Assembly: GCA_021234155.1 (NCBI GenBank)
Contig: JAJEKV010000057.1
Span: 622,001-686,000 of the forward strand
Reading direction: 5' to 3'
Origin: Isoetes taiwanensis
Lineage: Eukaryota; Streptophyta; Lycopodiopsida; Isoetales; Isoetaceae
Length of the DNA stretch: 64,000 nt
A program made the translations under genes and the position numbers. Positions 11,261 through 23,130 of the stretch are shown one piece after another. The notes below the pieces were generated by a model that was given only the letters and a program-made list of their open reading frames with translations, searched no databases and was not told where the DNA came from. Each line of letters opens with the position of its first letter. The first letter of the stretch is position 1.

Positions 11261-11430
11261 CCTAGAATGCAAGCAAATCAAACATAATGCTAGGTAAGTT
11301 GGCTGAAATCGAAGTGGAAGAATGCCAGTGACCCTAATTTTTTGTCCTAGAATGCAAGCAAATCAAACATAATGCTAGGTAAGTTGGCTGAAATCGAAGT
11401 GGAAGAATGCCAGTGACCCTAATTTTTTGT
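11261..11430. repeat. Perfect 85-bp tandem duplication
   Basis: Two identical 85-bp units (11,261-11,345 and 11,346-11,430), each starting CCTAGAATGCAAGC. Complete identity implies a recent event or an assembly stutter. Confidence 0.9.
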
Positions 11431-13522
11431 CGGTTCTTGATAAAGAAATTATGCCATGTGGCATGCCATGATTGGACCTCGCGACAGAATGAAGCCTAAC
11501 TTGCTTTTATGTTGAGTAAAACGCCCCTTACTCTATTTTAAACCAGGGCTGAAAGGGTTTGACAGTGAGGGGTTCTCTAGTGCTGATTAGAGTAGGCCGA
11601 GGTGTGAGTGCAACTGTGAGAGGTTGTCTCCTTCGTTAGGGTAGGCTGCGGCAGTGGAGGCCCTAGAATTATCCTCGCACGTGACCATTAGTTTTCCCGT
11701 AGTGACCACCTTCATCCCATAGATTACCCCTAAAAACAAGAAACATGAAAGCTAGAGCTCTGTGTAAGAAATAGAGGACTGCAGATTTTTGTGTTTCAAT
11801 CCAACTCCATGACTGATTTTTTGCTCTCTTTTGCATACCATCCAAATGCATGTCAAAGCTACTGCTGAAAGTGGATACGAAGGAGAAGATAAGCTTGAAG
11901 CTCCCTTCATGGACTTGTCACTAGCAAAAATGTCAATTTACAGCTTCCATAGCAGAAAGCATAAGCCAAATCTGATTCTATGCAACATTTAGGTAGAGTA
12001 GAGCCTCTTATGCCCTTTACAGCATGTCTCCAACAGACCAGAGCATTTAAAGCTTGCAAGGACCAAATTCGCTAAAAAGATTTCAGCCAGAGCGTTGCCA
12101 GTGTAAAGAACCCAAAAATTACTTGAAAAATAAAACCCCGATAATCTAAAATAATGAGAGGATGATGAAGGTTATGATAAATGTAGAATCTGCCTAATAG
12201 GCCTAATTTTTAGCGCAACAGCCTAACCTGGAGTGGCGCATTATCTCGAAGCCTAGCCTATCCACGTGTCTAAAAATTTGACATCCACGTGTCTAAAAAT
12301 TTGACATGGACACGCAATATGTCGTCAGATTTTGATCTAGTGAAAGCTACGATTGAGAAAAATAAGCCAGGGATGCCCCTGGGAACGTTGCGTCTCTTCT
12401 TTTCTTGTTCCGTTGCTTCTCACCCTAATTAAGTGCCTTTGCTTCTCTTGTAGCGTCAAATCCTTCCTCCCTTCCTTGTTTTAACCTTGTAAAAGCATCA
12501 AATTCGTTTCTGTTTAGGCTGTACCTCTGTCATTTCTTGAAGGCACTAGATATGTTTTTTAGCGTGAGTGGCGATTTTTCTTATTACGGGCCCTAATTCG
12601 TTTGTTGGCTGCGTCGGGCTAATCCTAGCCTTTTTGTTTTGCGGCTTCAATGGCACCAAAATCTGGTTGCTTCCGGAACCACTCTTTGTCTTTTTTTTTT
12701 TTTCTTCTATCGATCTATTTGTAGATCATCGTGCAGATCGGCTCAAGTCCACCATCCATCACAAAGATATGCTCTATTGGAGCTCGCAAATGCCTCTATG
12801 AGCTCTATCGATTTGGCCTCTTTTGTAGAATGCCATGCTTTCTTTTTTCTTAGAGTGATCTTTCATATGTCTGGCTCCCACCCAGATCTAATCTATCTGA
12901 TATTTCTTGCAAGGGATCATCTGGGGATTCCGAGAAACATGAGCTGCCACCACAACTATCGAATTGATGTGGTAAGCATTTCAATCTAGTTTATTTAGAT
13001 TTCTGGAGCTAGAGATTCCTACTGTAGACATTTGCTGAACATATAGATGGTAGGTTCTGGTCATCTAGATGGTGGGTTCTGGTGTAGCCATTTCGGGCCT
13101 AGCCATTTGGCTTTTGTCATTCTCAAAAAACATGTGAACTTCAGACAAGCAATAATATCCTTATAAAATCACATTTGTACTCCATGTCCAGGCTACATAA
13201 AGTTGCTGCAAGTCAATTGTTCTGCTGTATTTTACTACCTTTCTCAGCCTGTCTTAAGTGAAGTCTTTTCTAACCTTATGCTTGGTGCATTGTGCATTTA
13301 AATATTATTTCAAGCAGCTCAGAAGACATTGTAAATTCTGCTGGAATGATGAATGCAGTGTCAACAATTTGCACTGATCATCTTGAATAAGGGGGGAGTC
13401 TCTACATTTCTTGCATTAGGTCAATAGCCCATCCCGATGATCATATAGCACACTAGTTTCATTAAAGCATGGAAAAGAAGACCCTTAGATGGTATATCTG
13501 GAAAATAAGCTTGGGACATAGC
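11431..13522. other. Intergenic, no supported gene
   Basis: The stretch around 12,370-12,990 (pyrimidine-rich, CACCCTAATT, then a possible donor GTAAGC at 12,972) could be a leader exon of an unrecognised transcript. The 116-residue frame there is phenylalanine-rich low complexity and is not convincing. Confidence 0.3.
12261..12306. repeat. Perfect 23-bp direct repeat containing CACGTG
   Basis: The unit begins TCCACGTGTCTAAAAATTTG and occurs twice back to back. It contains a G-box core, but no adjacent promoter was identified, so regulatory meaning is unproven. Confidence 0.75.
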
Positions 13523-13746
13523 GTTTTTCAAGAACATTTAATAGGCCTAAACTTCGGCAAGTCTTGCATGAGCTGCGCATTTCTGATGTGCAAAGATTGC
13601 ATGGCGAAATGTCTGACCCTTGAATGGAATATCTTCAGAAAACTACTATAGGGCCAGCAGATGCTTCTGGCATTCCCTTCCACACAAAGAATACATATGG
13701 CGCATCATCCACTGGCAATGCAAGCCGACACTCTGATCTACAGTGA
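13523..13746 (+). pseudogene. Fragment of an unidentified coding sequence with an internal TGA
   Basis: One frame reads RPKLRQVLHELRISDVQRLH then GEMSDP, stops at TGA (13,621-13,623), and resumes MEYLQKTTIGPADASGIPFH followed by TKNTYGASSTGNASRHSDLQ before a TGA at 13,744. Its composition is more protein-like than the overlapping 60-residue open frame at 13,469. The parent gene was not recognised. It may be a decayed retrocopy or exon. Confidence 0.35.
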
Positions 13747-14359
13747 GGATGGTACACAATGATTCAAGTGCTATATAGAGCAGCTTATTCTCGTGTTTAA
13801 CAAAGTTAAGACATGTGCCTACTTAGTACCCTATGCAACAAATAAAATGGGAAGCTTATAGACAGATGATGGATGAGAAATGAAGGCAATGAATCAGATG
13901 GGATTAGCAGTTTGACAATTTCAAGCAGTTTGTGTAGTTTGTCCACTACAACATTGTAGTTCTCGTTAATTCGAGTTAGCTTACATCAATCAATATGGAA
14001 GCAAGAGGTCTTAATATCCCCAGAAAATGAAGTAACCTTGTCATAAAGAACTTTAGCTCTGGTCATAATTATCAAATACCCCAAGCCACATTGTTAATGC
14101 TATTCTCTAGCCTACACAACTTTGCTCAATGATTGGCAAAACATAGCTCTACACATTAAGGATGTGTTTTAGCACAGTCGATATTACTGACAATAATTGT
14201 CATAAATCCTTCTACAAAGTTGATTACAAAGGTAGATCATGTTGCATTATGAAAAATGCTTGTATTTTTCATAGCACATACAACTGCCAGTTGATCCATT
14301 TAGCCAAGCCCTTTTATATCCCTTAACAACAGACCATCAAATATCCAGCTAAAGTTTTT
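13747..14359. other. Intergenic, nothing recognised
   Basis: AT-rich, with no repeat or frame that stands out. Confidence 0.35.
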
Positions 14360-14694
14360 CAAAATTAGTGGTTGAGTTTCTCAGACAAGTTGCATGCAAC
14401 TATGGATTAATAGAAGAAAAATATAAGTTGCATGCAACTATGGATTAACAAAAGGAAAAATTGATTGTTTTAAGCGTGCGGCCTAAAAATAGAGGCAAAA
14501 GAAAGAATAGTTGTTTGAATAACAAAAAATATTATTCAAACAACTATTCTTGCTTTTGCCTCTGTTTTTAGGCTGCACGCTTGAACAATCAATTTTTCCT
14601 TCTGTTAATCCATAGTTGCATGCAACTTATATTTTTCTTCTATTAATCCATAGTTGCATGCAACTTGTCTGAGAAACTCAACCACTAATTTTTG
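14360..14694. repeat. Long foldback: 163-bp inverted arms, 9-nt loop
   Basis: Arms 14,360-14,522 and 14,532-14,694 are of equal length and about 95% complementary. Each arm contains two direct copies of AAGTTGCATGCAACTATGG, which itself includes a TTGCATGCAA palindrome. Such a structure can be a foldback MITE or a recently formed inverted duplication able to produce double-stranded RNA. No convincing target duplication was found. Confidence 0.85.
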
Positions 14695-15804
14695 TATAAC
14701 TGCTAGAAATGGCTTATTTTTCTTCAAAGCTCTATGAGTTGAACCCATTTTGGTCCTCTTTATTCGAACTATGAACACACAAGTTCAGACCAAATTTAGT
14801 AGAAGCAACCTAACTTTTTTGTTTTCATTCAAATAAATCATTGAAATTCACAATATAACACGTCACATCAGGTTATCCCATATAACAACATCATAGTATC
14901 ACATTCAGTAACATCATGATAACCTGCATCAGCAAATTTATCAACTTCATAATCTTCTTCAAACCCGCCCTTCCTTGTAGCTCACCGGGTATATTTATAT
15001 TCAATAACATCTCAATCTACCTACAAATTTGGCACTGTTCGAAAGAGACCATGTTCAAGGTAAACCTCTCAAAATAAGCATGCAACTAAGCTGTTGCATA
15101 TGGCAGGTGGAATAGAAGTATGTGAGATGAAACATAAAAGAGAGCCAATTGCTCTTAATTAAATTAAATGTGAGGTTCCTTTGATCGAAATAGTGAAATG
15201 TCCACCACACCATGTGCCTATTGATACATCGGCATGTTTATGAAATGAAGGCATTAAATAATCACTCAGAATAGTGAAATATGTTACTCCAAGTACGTAT
15301 GTTGGGCCAGATCTATATCTAGCTTTGTATATGACGAATTGAACATGTGGTCTGCACATGATGGATTGAACATGTGCCTTGAACATGATGTTGCAAAACA
15401 TATATTTGATGTTAGATGTTCTTGCATTTCAAAGAAATTAGTAGCTATAGGTTCAAACTTTGAATTTCAACGTCATGTCATATGCACAAGCTAAGCATAG
15501 ATGCATCATATTGTGAGCGTCCAAGTTAGAACATTTGCCAACACCACACAACTCACTTGTGTTATGCATATAAACCGAGTGTACGCTAAGGGGTTTTTTA
15601 TTGCCTATTTCGTACTTATAATAAAAGGTATTTACCATTTATTTCACTTGTCTAGCTGTATCTTAAGGATTATAAGTGTATATCAAGTCAATTTTTTGCG
15701 CATAATAAGGGGGCTTTGCCGGACCCTAGGAACACGGATGCCATATCCAAAATACATATAGGTGAATCTCCTGGGACACCACATTATTTTTGCTTCAACA
15801 AACA
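14695..15804. other. Intergenic, nothing recognised
   Basis: AT-rich. The short frames at 15,159-15,761 on both strands lack domain features. It ends at the left junction of unit X, where AACAAACA (15,797-15,804) is found. Confidence 0.35.
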
Positions 15805-17202
15805 ACAATCATGTGCCTTCTCATGTTCATGCTTGACCAATTTACTATTTTCATACATGCCAGATAGTGATACAAGTAAAAACAATCTATAATTAATGTC
15901 CTAGTCAAATATCAAGCAGAGAACATTTTTAACTTCATTAATGCTTCAAATATAAGACCAAAACATGTGATTTGAATCATGAAAAGATGCAAAAATCTTA
16001 AATTGAGATCAGGATATTCACTCATATCGTTCACAAATTAAATTACATATCCTCAGTTGTGGTCTTATATGCACCCGCTCTTTTCTTGAATAAAAGGATC
16101 AACCAGCGCACAGAATCTCAATATATATCGGGTCAATGTAAGACTGAGTAGCGCTAAATATGCCCCGCCCTGAGTTTTAAGCAGTCGAAGTTGTAGTATG
16201 CATGTCACAGCTACAATAATGTTCTTGCAATCTATAAAATGCTACAGTACCTTAAATTAGTGCCCTCTATTTGCAACATCTTTAAGCCTTTAGGTATTTT
16301 GCTAGAGTCAGTATTCAAATAAATGTACCAGACCTCTCATGACAACTCAAGTTCAAAAAGCCAACTCCAACCCTTCAGTAATTATTATGCATTTGAACCA
16401 TTTAGACATCAAATGGTGTAGTATGTCAAAGACTTCTACCATTAGGGAAGATTTGGGGTCTCAAAATTGCCTCCTATCAGTCATTCCACGTCATATTTCC
16501 ACTCCTTTTTTCCCATGCCACCTAGGATACCAAACTCGCATCATTACAGATTTACTTGGAATATTCTCCCAGAATAAAGGGGATCGCACATTCATGGCGC
16601 CATATGTATTTAATTCTGTTGGTTGTCAGACAGACTGATGCAACATGTGGCGCTTCTAAAAAGCCACTTGCATTATAGCATACCGGCAACTCATGATTGT
16701 GTTTGGTTTGTCAAATACCAAGCGTGCGCGTCACCGATTCTTGTCTTGCGCTATTTTCATTTAGAGGCCATGGCCATACAAGCTTCTCGCCTTCTACATT
16801 TCAAAATTTGAATGTGTAGGTTGAAGCTTTGTATCAGACTTTCATTTCAAGGCGTTGCGGCTGCGCCTTAACCGGGATCTTTACTTCATCCCAATATAGG
16901 CTTCCCGCCCCCTACAATTCGAAATTTGAATTTGCTTAATGTATAAAAGCATGGATTGTAGGAGAATAGACTTTTCGATTTCCATATGCACGTTGCAAAT
17001 TTCAAAAACGAGGTTAGTACGGACGTTCGACTCATACGAAGTGAATTGTGCTGGGGCATACAAATTGTACACCTTCATTTCGCTCCGTGCGATCCACGCA
17101 GTATGGAAGCTCCAAATGATGTGTGGATAAGGATCCAACTGACTCACGAATATGCTCCAGTCTTCAATCGCAAAAAAGGAGGTCTAAAAAATAAGAACTT
17201 AG
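15805..17202. other. Left, mostly non-coding part of X
   Basis: The stretch is shared with 45,965-47,390 and 60,250-61,610, so it belongs to X. A plus-strand frame at 16,986-17,354 and its counterpart at 61,312-61,602 keep peptides such as NDVWIR. An upstream exon is possible, but its frame could not be tied to the downstream gene. The sequence CTTAG before 17,203 would serve as an acceptor. Confidence 0.35.
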
Positions 17203-17281
17203 ACCTACGTGTTGCGTCTTTCAGGCTCAAAAAGTGTCGACATCTGGGCGGATGGCAGTTTATATCCATTGGATCCGTTGA
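17203..17281 (+). pseudogene. 5' part of the X reading frame, cut off by the CACTA insertion
   Basis: Reading from ACC at 17,203 gives an open frame containing SVDIWADGSLYPLDPL. Joined at the pre-insertion site to 24,079 it runs on as SGKKPSFRDVSSLV without a stop, so the CACTA element seems to have split a continuous frame. An alternative frame through the same bases (ending GWQFISIGS) is also open on the left side, so the true frame is not certain. Confidence 0.4.
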
Positions 17282-17310
17282 CACAACAAGAGAATGGACA
17301 TTTAGCGACG
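17282..17310 (+). repeat. CACTA left terminal inverted repeat
   Basis: Begins CACAACAAGAGAATGG and ends TTTAGCGACG. It pairs with 24,047-24,075 with three mismatches. Confidence 0.9.
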
Positions 17311-17560
17311 TGGGCTTGCGACGTCTGTGCGACGTGACGTCGCAAATAACGTGACCATGCGACGTCAATGCGACGTCACGTCGCAGACACGTCGCATGCG
17401 ACGTGTGGTGCGACGTCTGACACCGTGGCGTGGCGGATCCGCCACGCCAGTGCACCACGCCGCATCAGCGTGCATCACTTTTTGTGCGCGCGTGGCGTCG
17501 CCGTCGCGGCGACGTGGCGTCGCTACGGACGCGGCGTCAGCGGGGACGCCTCGGCCGGAC
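17303..17560. repeat. CACTA left subterminal repeats
   Basis: About ten copies of GCGACGT or ACGTCGC occur in 110 bp (17,303-17,410). A GC-rich tail follows, also rich in GGCGTCG. These are the likely transposase-binding repeats. The very high CpG density is unlike the flanks. Confidence 0.75.
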
Positions 17561-17885
17561 GCCTAGTGTACTTTGTTCTTTTGGAGAACAAGGGTGGTCT
17601 TCGGCCCGCGAAAAGTTGGTCCCCGTGGTAATGTCGATATTACGAGTCCATTGGAAGAGCCAAGTCATGGTTTTGGAGAGGGGAAATTGCTCGTCCATCG
17701 CCGTGGCCTTCGTGAAGAGAACTTTTGTGGCAGCATGTGAGCTCTGGAAGACTCGGAGCTATTTCATCGTGCACCAACACTGCATATCCTAGTGAAATGT
17801 TTTTCTCATGTCCGCACCGGCACGTTGCACCGCTTGTCAAAATTCCACCTTTTTTCGATGCGTAATTTTTTTAGTTATCGCGTTC
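17561..17885. other. CACTA interior with a partial R1 segment
   Basis: Contains one diverged R1 landmark (GGTGGTCTTCGGCCCGCG, then a TTGGTCCCCGTGGTAATG core at 17,593-17,640). No supported gene. Confidence 0.45.
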
Positions 17886-20800
17886 TTTTGCATTCATGCT
17901 TCATAAATTCGTAATTAATGCATGGTATGGAATTAAATTCTGATTTTTGTCGGTTGGCTTCCTATGTCATCCCCAAAGATACAGGCAAATTTTTAGAATT
18001 TCCGGATAAAGTTCTGATCAAATAGGTAGCATTGGAACGGTCTAGGCAGCCTGTTGTTGGGCAGTAGCAAGACATTCATAAATTCGTAATTAATGCATAG
18101 TAAGGAATTAAATTCTGATTTTTTGTCAGCAGGCTTCTTAAGTCATCGCCAACGTACATGCCAGTTTTCAAAATTTCCAGACAAGGTTTAGATCAAAGTG
18201 TTTGCATTAGTACGGTCCGGGCAGCCTGTTGTTGGGCAGCCGAGCTGGCACACTTGCCCAAGTCAAACAAGGCCAGGACCTTGCAAGGCCGCCTCATTAG
18301 AGGGGAGAGTCCGAACCCCAAGAGGCGAGCCACAAAAAGTTTCCCGAGGCAGCCTTTCCTGGCAGCGCTCCCCCGGAGGGCCGTACGCTAAAGACCACAC
18401 TCCCGGATCTCGGTTCCCCTATCCGACCGTTGAATCCTTCGTTCAAGGGCCCTGTCTCGATAAGGTCCAAAAAAATCCAACATCCGTCCGTGAGAACTTA
18501 TCAAACCGCGAAGCATCCTGCGGTCGACCGTGTAGAAACCAAAGTGTTTTGTCGTTCGGACATTGCGGAGGCTCCGGAATGGCGATTCGACTTCGCCACA
18601 TCGTCCGGAGGCCGAAATTACCCTAGAGACCAAGTTGCACGGTCAGTTTTGCAAAAGAAAGAAACACTTACGCCCTACGTTGCAGTATTCGACAGCCACC
18701 TCCTAGGCCAATTGACTACGAGTGTGTTGGACATGAGATAGTTTGACGCTACCTCGAGAAGGGGTGGTCTTTTGGCCATGAAACTTGGTCCCCAGGGCAA
18801 TGTCGACGTTCCGAGTCCATTGGCAGAGCCGAATCACGATTCCGGAGAGGGGAAGTTGCCCGTCCGTCGCCAGGGCCTTCGGGAGAGGACTTTTGGGGCA
18901 AGCTGCTTCCGGGTGGTTTTTAGGGTCCATGCTTTGGCGTCAACACCCCCCCCTCTACGTCAAGACACGGTGCAAGGTCCTAGTCGAATCTGACAAGGAT
19001 AGAGCCTCCGAAACGTAAACCCTATGAGTTGCCAGGTTCTAGCAGGGTTTGCGTTTTGGGTGCCGAGTTTTGGTCCTTTGCACTTGGGACTTGGCTGATA
19101 AGATGCAGTTGAGAACGCGAAGCAAGGGGAACTGATGGAATGGAGTTTGGATCTGTACTCCTCCCGTTGTGGCAGTTAGAAGTAAAGGGCAGCTTTTGCA
19201 GTAGCAAGACATTCATAAATTCGTAATTAATGCATAGTACGGAATTAAATTCTGATTTTTTGTCAGCAGGCTTCCTAAGTCATCGCCAACATACAGGCCA
19301 GTTTTCAAAATTTTCGGACAAGGTTTAGATCAAAGTGTTTGCATTAGAACGGTCCGGGCAGCCTGTTGTTGGGCAGCCGAGCTGGCACACTTGCCCAAGT
19401 CAAATAAGGCCAGGACCTTGCAAGGCCACCTCATTAGAGGGGAGAGTCCGGACCCCAGGAGGCGAGCCCCAAAAAGTTTCCCGAGGCGCCTTTCACGGCG
19501 CCCCCGGGGCCGTACGCTAAAGACCACACTCCCGGATCTTGGTTCCCCTATCCGACCGTTGAATCCTTCGTTCAAGGGCCCTGTCTCGATAAGGTCCAAA
19601 AAAATCCAACATCCGTCCGTGAGAACTTATCAAACCGCGGAGCATCCTGCGGTCGACCGTGTAAAACCAAAGTGTTTTGTCGTTCGGACATTGCGGAGGC
19701 TCCGGAATGGCGATTCGACTTCGCCACATCGTCCGGAGGCCGAAATTACCCTAGAGACCAAGTTGCACGGTCAGTTTTGCAAAAGAAAGAAACACTTACG
19801 CCCTACGTTGCAGTATTCGACAGCCACCTCCTAGGCCAATTGACTACGAGTGTGTTGGACATGAGATAGTTTGACGCTACCTCGAGAAGGGGTGGTCTTT
19901 TGGCCATGAAACTTGGTCCCCAGGGCAATGTCGACGTTCCGAGTCCATTGGCAGAGCCGAATCACGATTCCGGAGAGGGGAAGTTGCCCGTCCGTCGCCA
20001 GGGCCTTCGGGAGAGGACTTTTGGGGCAAGCTGCTTCCAGGTGGTTTTTAGGGTCCGTGCTCTACGTCAAGACACGGCGCAAGGTCCTAGTCGAATCTGA
20101 CAAGGATAGAGCCTCCGAAACGTAAACCCTATGAGTTGCCGTGTTCTACTAGCGGGTTTGCGTTTTGGGTGCCGAGTTTTGGTCCTTTGCACTTGGGACT
20201 TGGCCGATAAGATGCAGTTGAGAACGCGAAGCAAGGGGAACTGACGGAATGGAGTTTGGATCTGTACTCCTCCCGTTGTGGCAGTTAGAAGTAAAGGGCA
20301 GCTTTTGCAGTAGCAAGACATTCATAAATTCGTAATTAATGCATAGTACAGAATTAAATTCTGATTTTTTGTCAGCAGGCTTCCTAAGTCATCGCCAACA
20401 TACAGGCCAGTTTTCAAAATTTTCGGACAAGGTTTAGATCAAAGTGTTTGCATTAGAACGGTCCGGGCAGCCTGTTGTTGGGCAGCCGAGCTGGCACACT
20501 TGCCCAAGTCAAATAAGGCCAGAACCTTGCAAGGCCACCTCATTAGAGGGGAGAGTCCGGACCCCAGGAGGTGAGCCCCAAAAAGTTTCCCGGGCAACCT
20601 TTCTGGCGGCGCTCCCAGGGGGCCGTACGCTAAAGACCACACTCTCGGATCTCGGTTCCCCTATCCGACCGTTGAATCCTTCGTTCAAGGGCCCTGTCTC
20701 GATAAGGTCCAAAAAAATCCAACATCCGTCCGTGAGAACTTATCAAACCGCGAAGCGTCCTGCGGTCGACCGTGTAGAAACCAAAGTGTTTTGTCGTTCG

Positions 20801-21880
20801 GACATTGCGGAGGCTCCGGAATGGCGATTCGACTTAAATACATCGTCCGAGAGGCCGAAAATTACCCTAGAGACCAAGTTGCACCTGTCAGTTTTGCAAA
20901 AAAAAAGAAACACTTACGCCCTCGTTTGCGATTCGGCGACCACCTCCTAGGCCAATTGACTACGAGTGTGTTGGACATGAGATAGTTTGACGCTACCTCG
21001 AGAAGGGGTGGTCTTTTGGCCATGAAACTTGGTCCCCGTGGGCAATGTCGGCGTTCCGGTCCATTGGCGAGCGAATCACGATTCCGAGAGGGGAAGTTGC
21101 CCGTCCGTCGCCAGGGCCTTCGGGAGAGGACTTTTGGGGCAAGCTGCTTCCGGATGGTTTTTAGGGTCCGTGCTCTGGCGTCAACACCCCCCTCTACGTC
21201 AAGACACGGCGCAAGGTCCTAGTCGAATCTGACAAGGATAGAGCCTCCGAAACGTAAACCCTATGAGTTGCCAGGTTCTAGCAGGGTTTGCGTTTTGGGT
21301 GCCGAGTTTTGGTCCTTTGCACTTGGGACTTGGCCGATAAGATGCAGTTGAGAACGCGAAGCAAGGGGAACTGACGGAATGGAGTTTGGATCTGTACTCC
21401 TCCCGTTGTGGCAGTTAGAAGTAAAGGGCGCTTTTGCGGTAAAGACATTCATAAATTCGTAATTAATGCATAGTACGAATTAAATTCTGATTTTTGTCGT
21501 GAGGCTTCCTAAGTCATCGCCAACATACAGGCCAGTTTTCAAAATTTCCGGACAAGGTTTAGATCAAAGTGTTTGCATTAGAACGGTCCGGGCAGCCTGT
21601 TGTTGGGCAGCCGAGCTGGCACACTTGCCCAAGTCAAACAAGGCCAGGACCTTGCAAGGCCACCTCATTAGAGGGGAGAGTCCGGACCCCAGGAGGCGAG
21701 CCCCAAAAAGTTTCCCGAGGCAGCCTTTCCTGGCAGCGCTCCCCCGGGGGCCGTACGCTAAAGACCACACTCCCGGATCTCGGTTCCCCTATCCGACCGT
21801 TGAATCCTTCGTTCAAGGGGCCTCGTTCGATAAGGGCCAAAAAAATCCAACATCCGTCCGGGAGAACTTATCAAACCGCC
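17886..21880 (+). repeat. R1 tandem array (about 1.11-1.14 kb unit) inside the CACTA element
   Basis: The landmark ATTCATAAATTCGTAATTAA occurs at 18,073, 19,210, 20,319 and 21,446, giving periods of about 1,137, 1,109 and 1,127 bp. A shorter, more diverged partial unit precedes at about 17,886-18,070 and the fourth unit is truncated at about 21,880. The units are very similar, and most of the visible differences are small indels. Each unit has overlapping open frames whose peptides (EAPEWRFDFAT, LLGQLTTSVLDMR, LPVRRQGLRERTFGASCF) match the minus-strand copy at 1.06-1.77 kb. A captured coding segment amplified in tandem is one reading; a satellite-like repeat is the other. Confidence 0.8.
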
Positions 21881-22369
21881 ACCCCAGGCTCAAACATGCC
21901 ACCCCAGGCTCAAACATTCGTAAGTAGTAGCAATAGAAGATTGGTTAAATCCAGAATGTGATTTTGACTGCATATATGGCTCGGGAATGTCCAAATTAGC
22001 ATAAGGACAAACTTTCATGACCATCAGATGAAAAAAAAAGCACCAAAAAATTAAAAAGTGTTAGACGTCGCTATAACAAAATACGTCGCGGACACGTCGC
22101 ATGCGACGTTATACGATTTCAAAATCGTATATACGATTTTAAAATTACGTCGCATGCGACGTCGCGACGTCGCATGCGACGCCGTGTGTTTTTTACAGTC
22201 CCGCGGGCCGTCTTTTCCGGGACCATTCCTAGGCTTCCTTCTATCGACTATTTTGGGCGATCTTCGGCGCTACGACCTTGAACGACTTGCAAGCACTCTT
22301 TTTAAGGTTAGTAGATCATGCTTTTTGGATTGAATGGTTTTTTGGATTGAATGATTTAGTGTAGATTTC
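21881..22369. other. CACTA interior: M1 fragment and palindromic GACGTCGC block
   Basis: Two M1-like units (GGCTCAAACATGCC) at 21,885-21,917 are followed at 22,060-22,185 by several copies of ACGTCGCATGCGACGT, a perfect palindrome, and by a 30-bp stretch of alternating TACGATTT and AAAATCGTA. This internal block repeats the subterminal motif and may mark the end of an older nested CACTA copy. Confidence 0.5.
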
Positions 22370-22760
22370 AAATTTTTTTTCTCTCTCTTTCCTTTTTTTT
22401 TTTTCTTCTTGTTTACGCATTCTTCTTCTTTTCCTTCTTTCCTCATTTCTTTCTTCGATTCTTCCCTTATTTCACTCTTCCATTCTTCCATTCTTCTATC
22501 TTCTTCCATTTCATTCTCTTATTTCTTCCATTCTTCTCTTTCTTCCCCTAATTTCTTTTTTCTCCTCTTTCCCCTTCTCTTCTTTCTCCCACCCTTCTCT
22601 TCTTCTTTGATTCATTCATTTTTTTTCTTTCTTGTTTTACTATTTCTTCATCTTTTTTTTTTTTTTTTTTTTTTTTCTTCTTCGATCTTTTTTTTCCGTT
22701 GTTCTTATTCTTCTAACTCTTTGTTGCTTTCTATTTCGATTTGGACCCTCAGGATCTTGT
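22370..22760 (+). repeat. Polypyrimidine (TTC/TTTC) low-complexity tract
   Basis: Nearly 400 bp consist of T and C with rare purines, including a 23-base T run near 22,652. The 124-residue Ser/Phe-rich open frame here is a by-product of composition. Confidence 0.85.
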
Positions 22761-22838
22761 TACACACGTCCTTCTTTTGGTAAGTTGATCGCGCTTGCAT
22801 TTTATTTTTATAATTTTAAGCAGGTTAAAAAAAATTGA

Positions 22839-23130
22839 TGGAGTGGCTTGTTCAAGGGCACGGGTCGGCTCCACCTAGAGTGGGGAGGACCATGTACCCG
22901 GGTTCGAAGTCCACTTCACTACGATCATATATTTTTCCTAGGTTAAGGAGTGGCTTGTTCAAGGGCACGGCAGGCTCCACCTAGAGTGGAGAGGGCCCAC
23001 GTGCAGGGTTCAAGTCCACAGCCACTTGTTATTTTTAGGTTTAAAATAAAATTGTAGTGGGTTGTTCAAGGGCACGGTAGGCTCCACTACGAGTGGAGAC
23101 GACCAGGTGTTCGGGTCCAAGTCGACTTTT
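22839..23130 (+). repeat. Three tandem tRNA-like repeats (about 107 bp period)
   Basis: Units near 22,839, 22,946 and 23,055 share GGCTTGTTCAAGGGCACGG, then GGCTCCACCTAGAGTGGAGA, then a T-arm-like word (GGGTTCGAAGTCC, GGGTTCAAGTCC, CGGGTCCAAGTCG). GAGTGGCT near the start and AGCCACT near the end could pair as an acceptor-like stem. This looks like a tRNA-derived, SINE-like sequence amplified in tandem; no unit folds as an ordinary tRNA. Confidence 0.5.

Noticed and set aside
18158-21961. Repeated 60-168 residue frames on both strands as separate genes
   Set aside because: They are the same R1 unit read several times and broken differently in each copy. They are described once as a repeat with possible ancient coding content.
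22409-22838. Ser/Phe-rich 124-residue frame
   Set aside because: It arises entirely from the TTC/TTT polypyrimidine tract.
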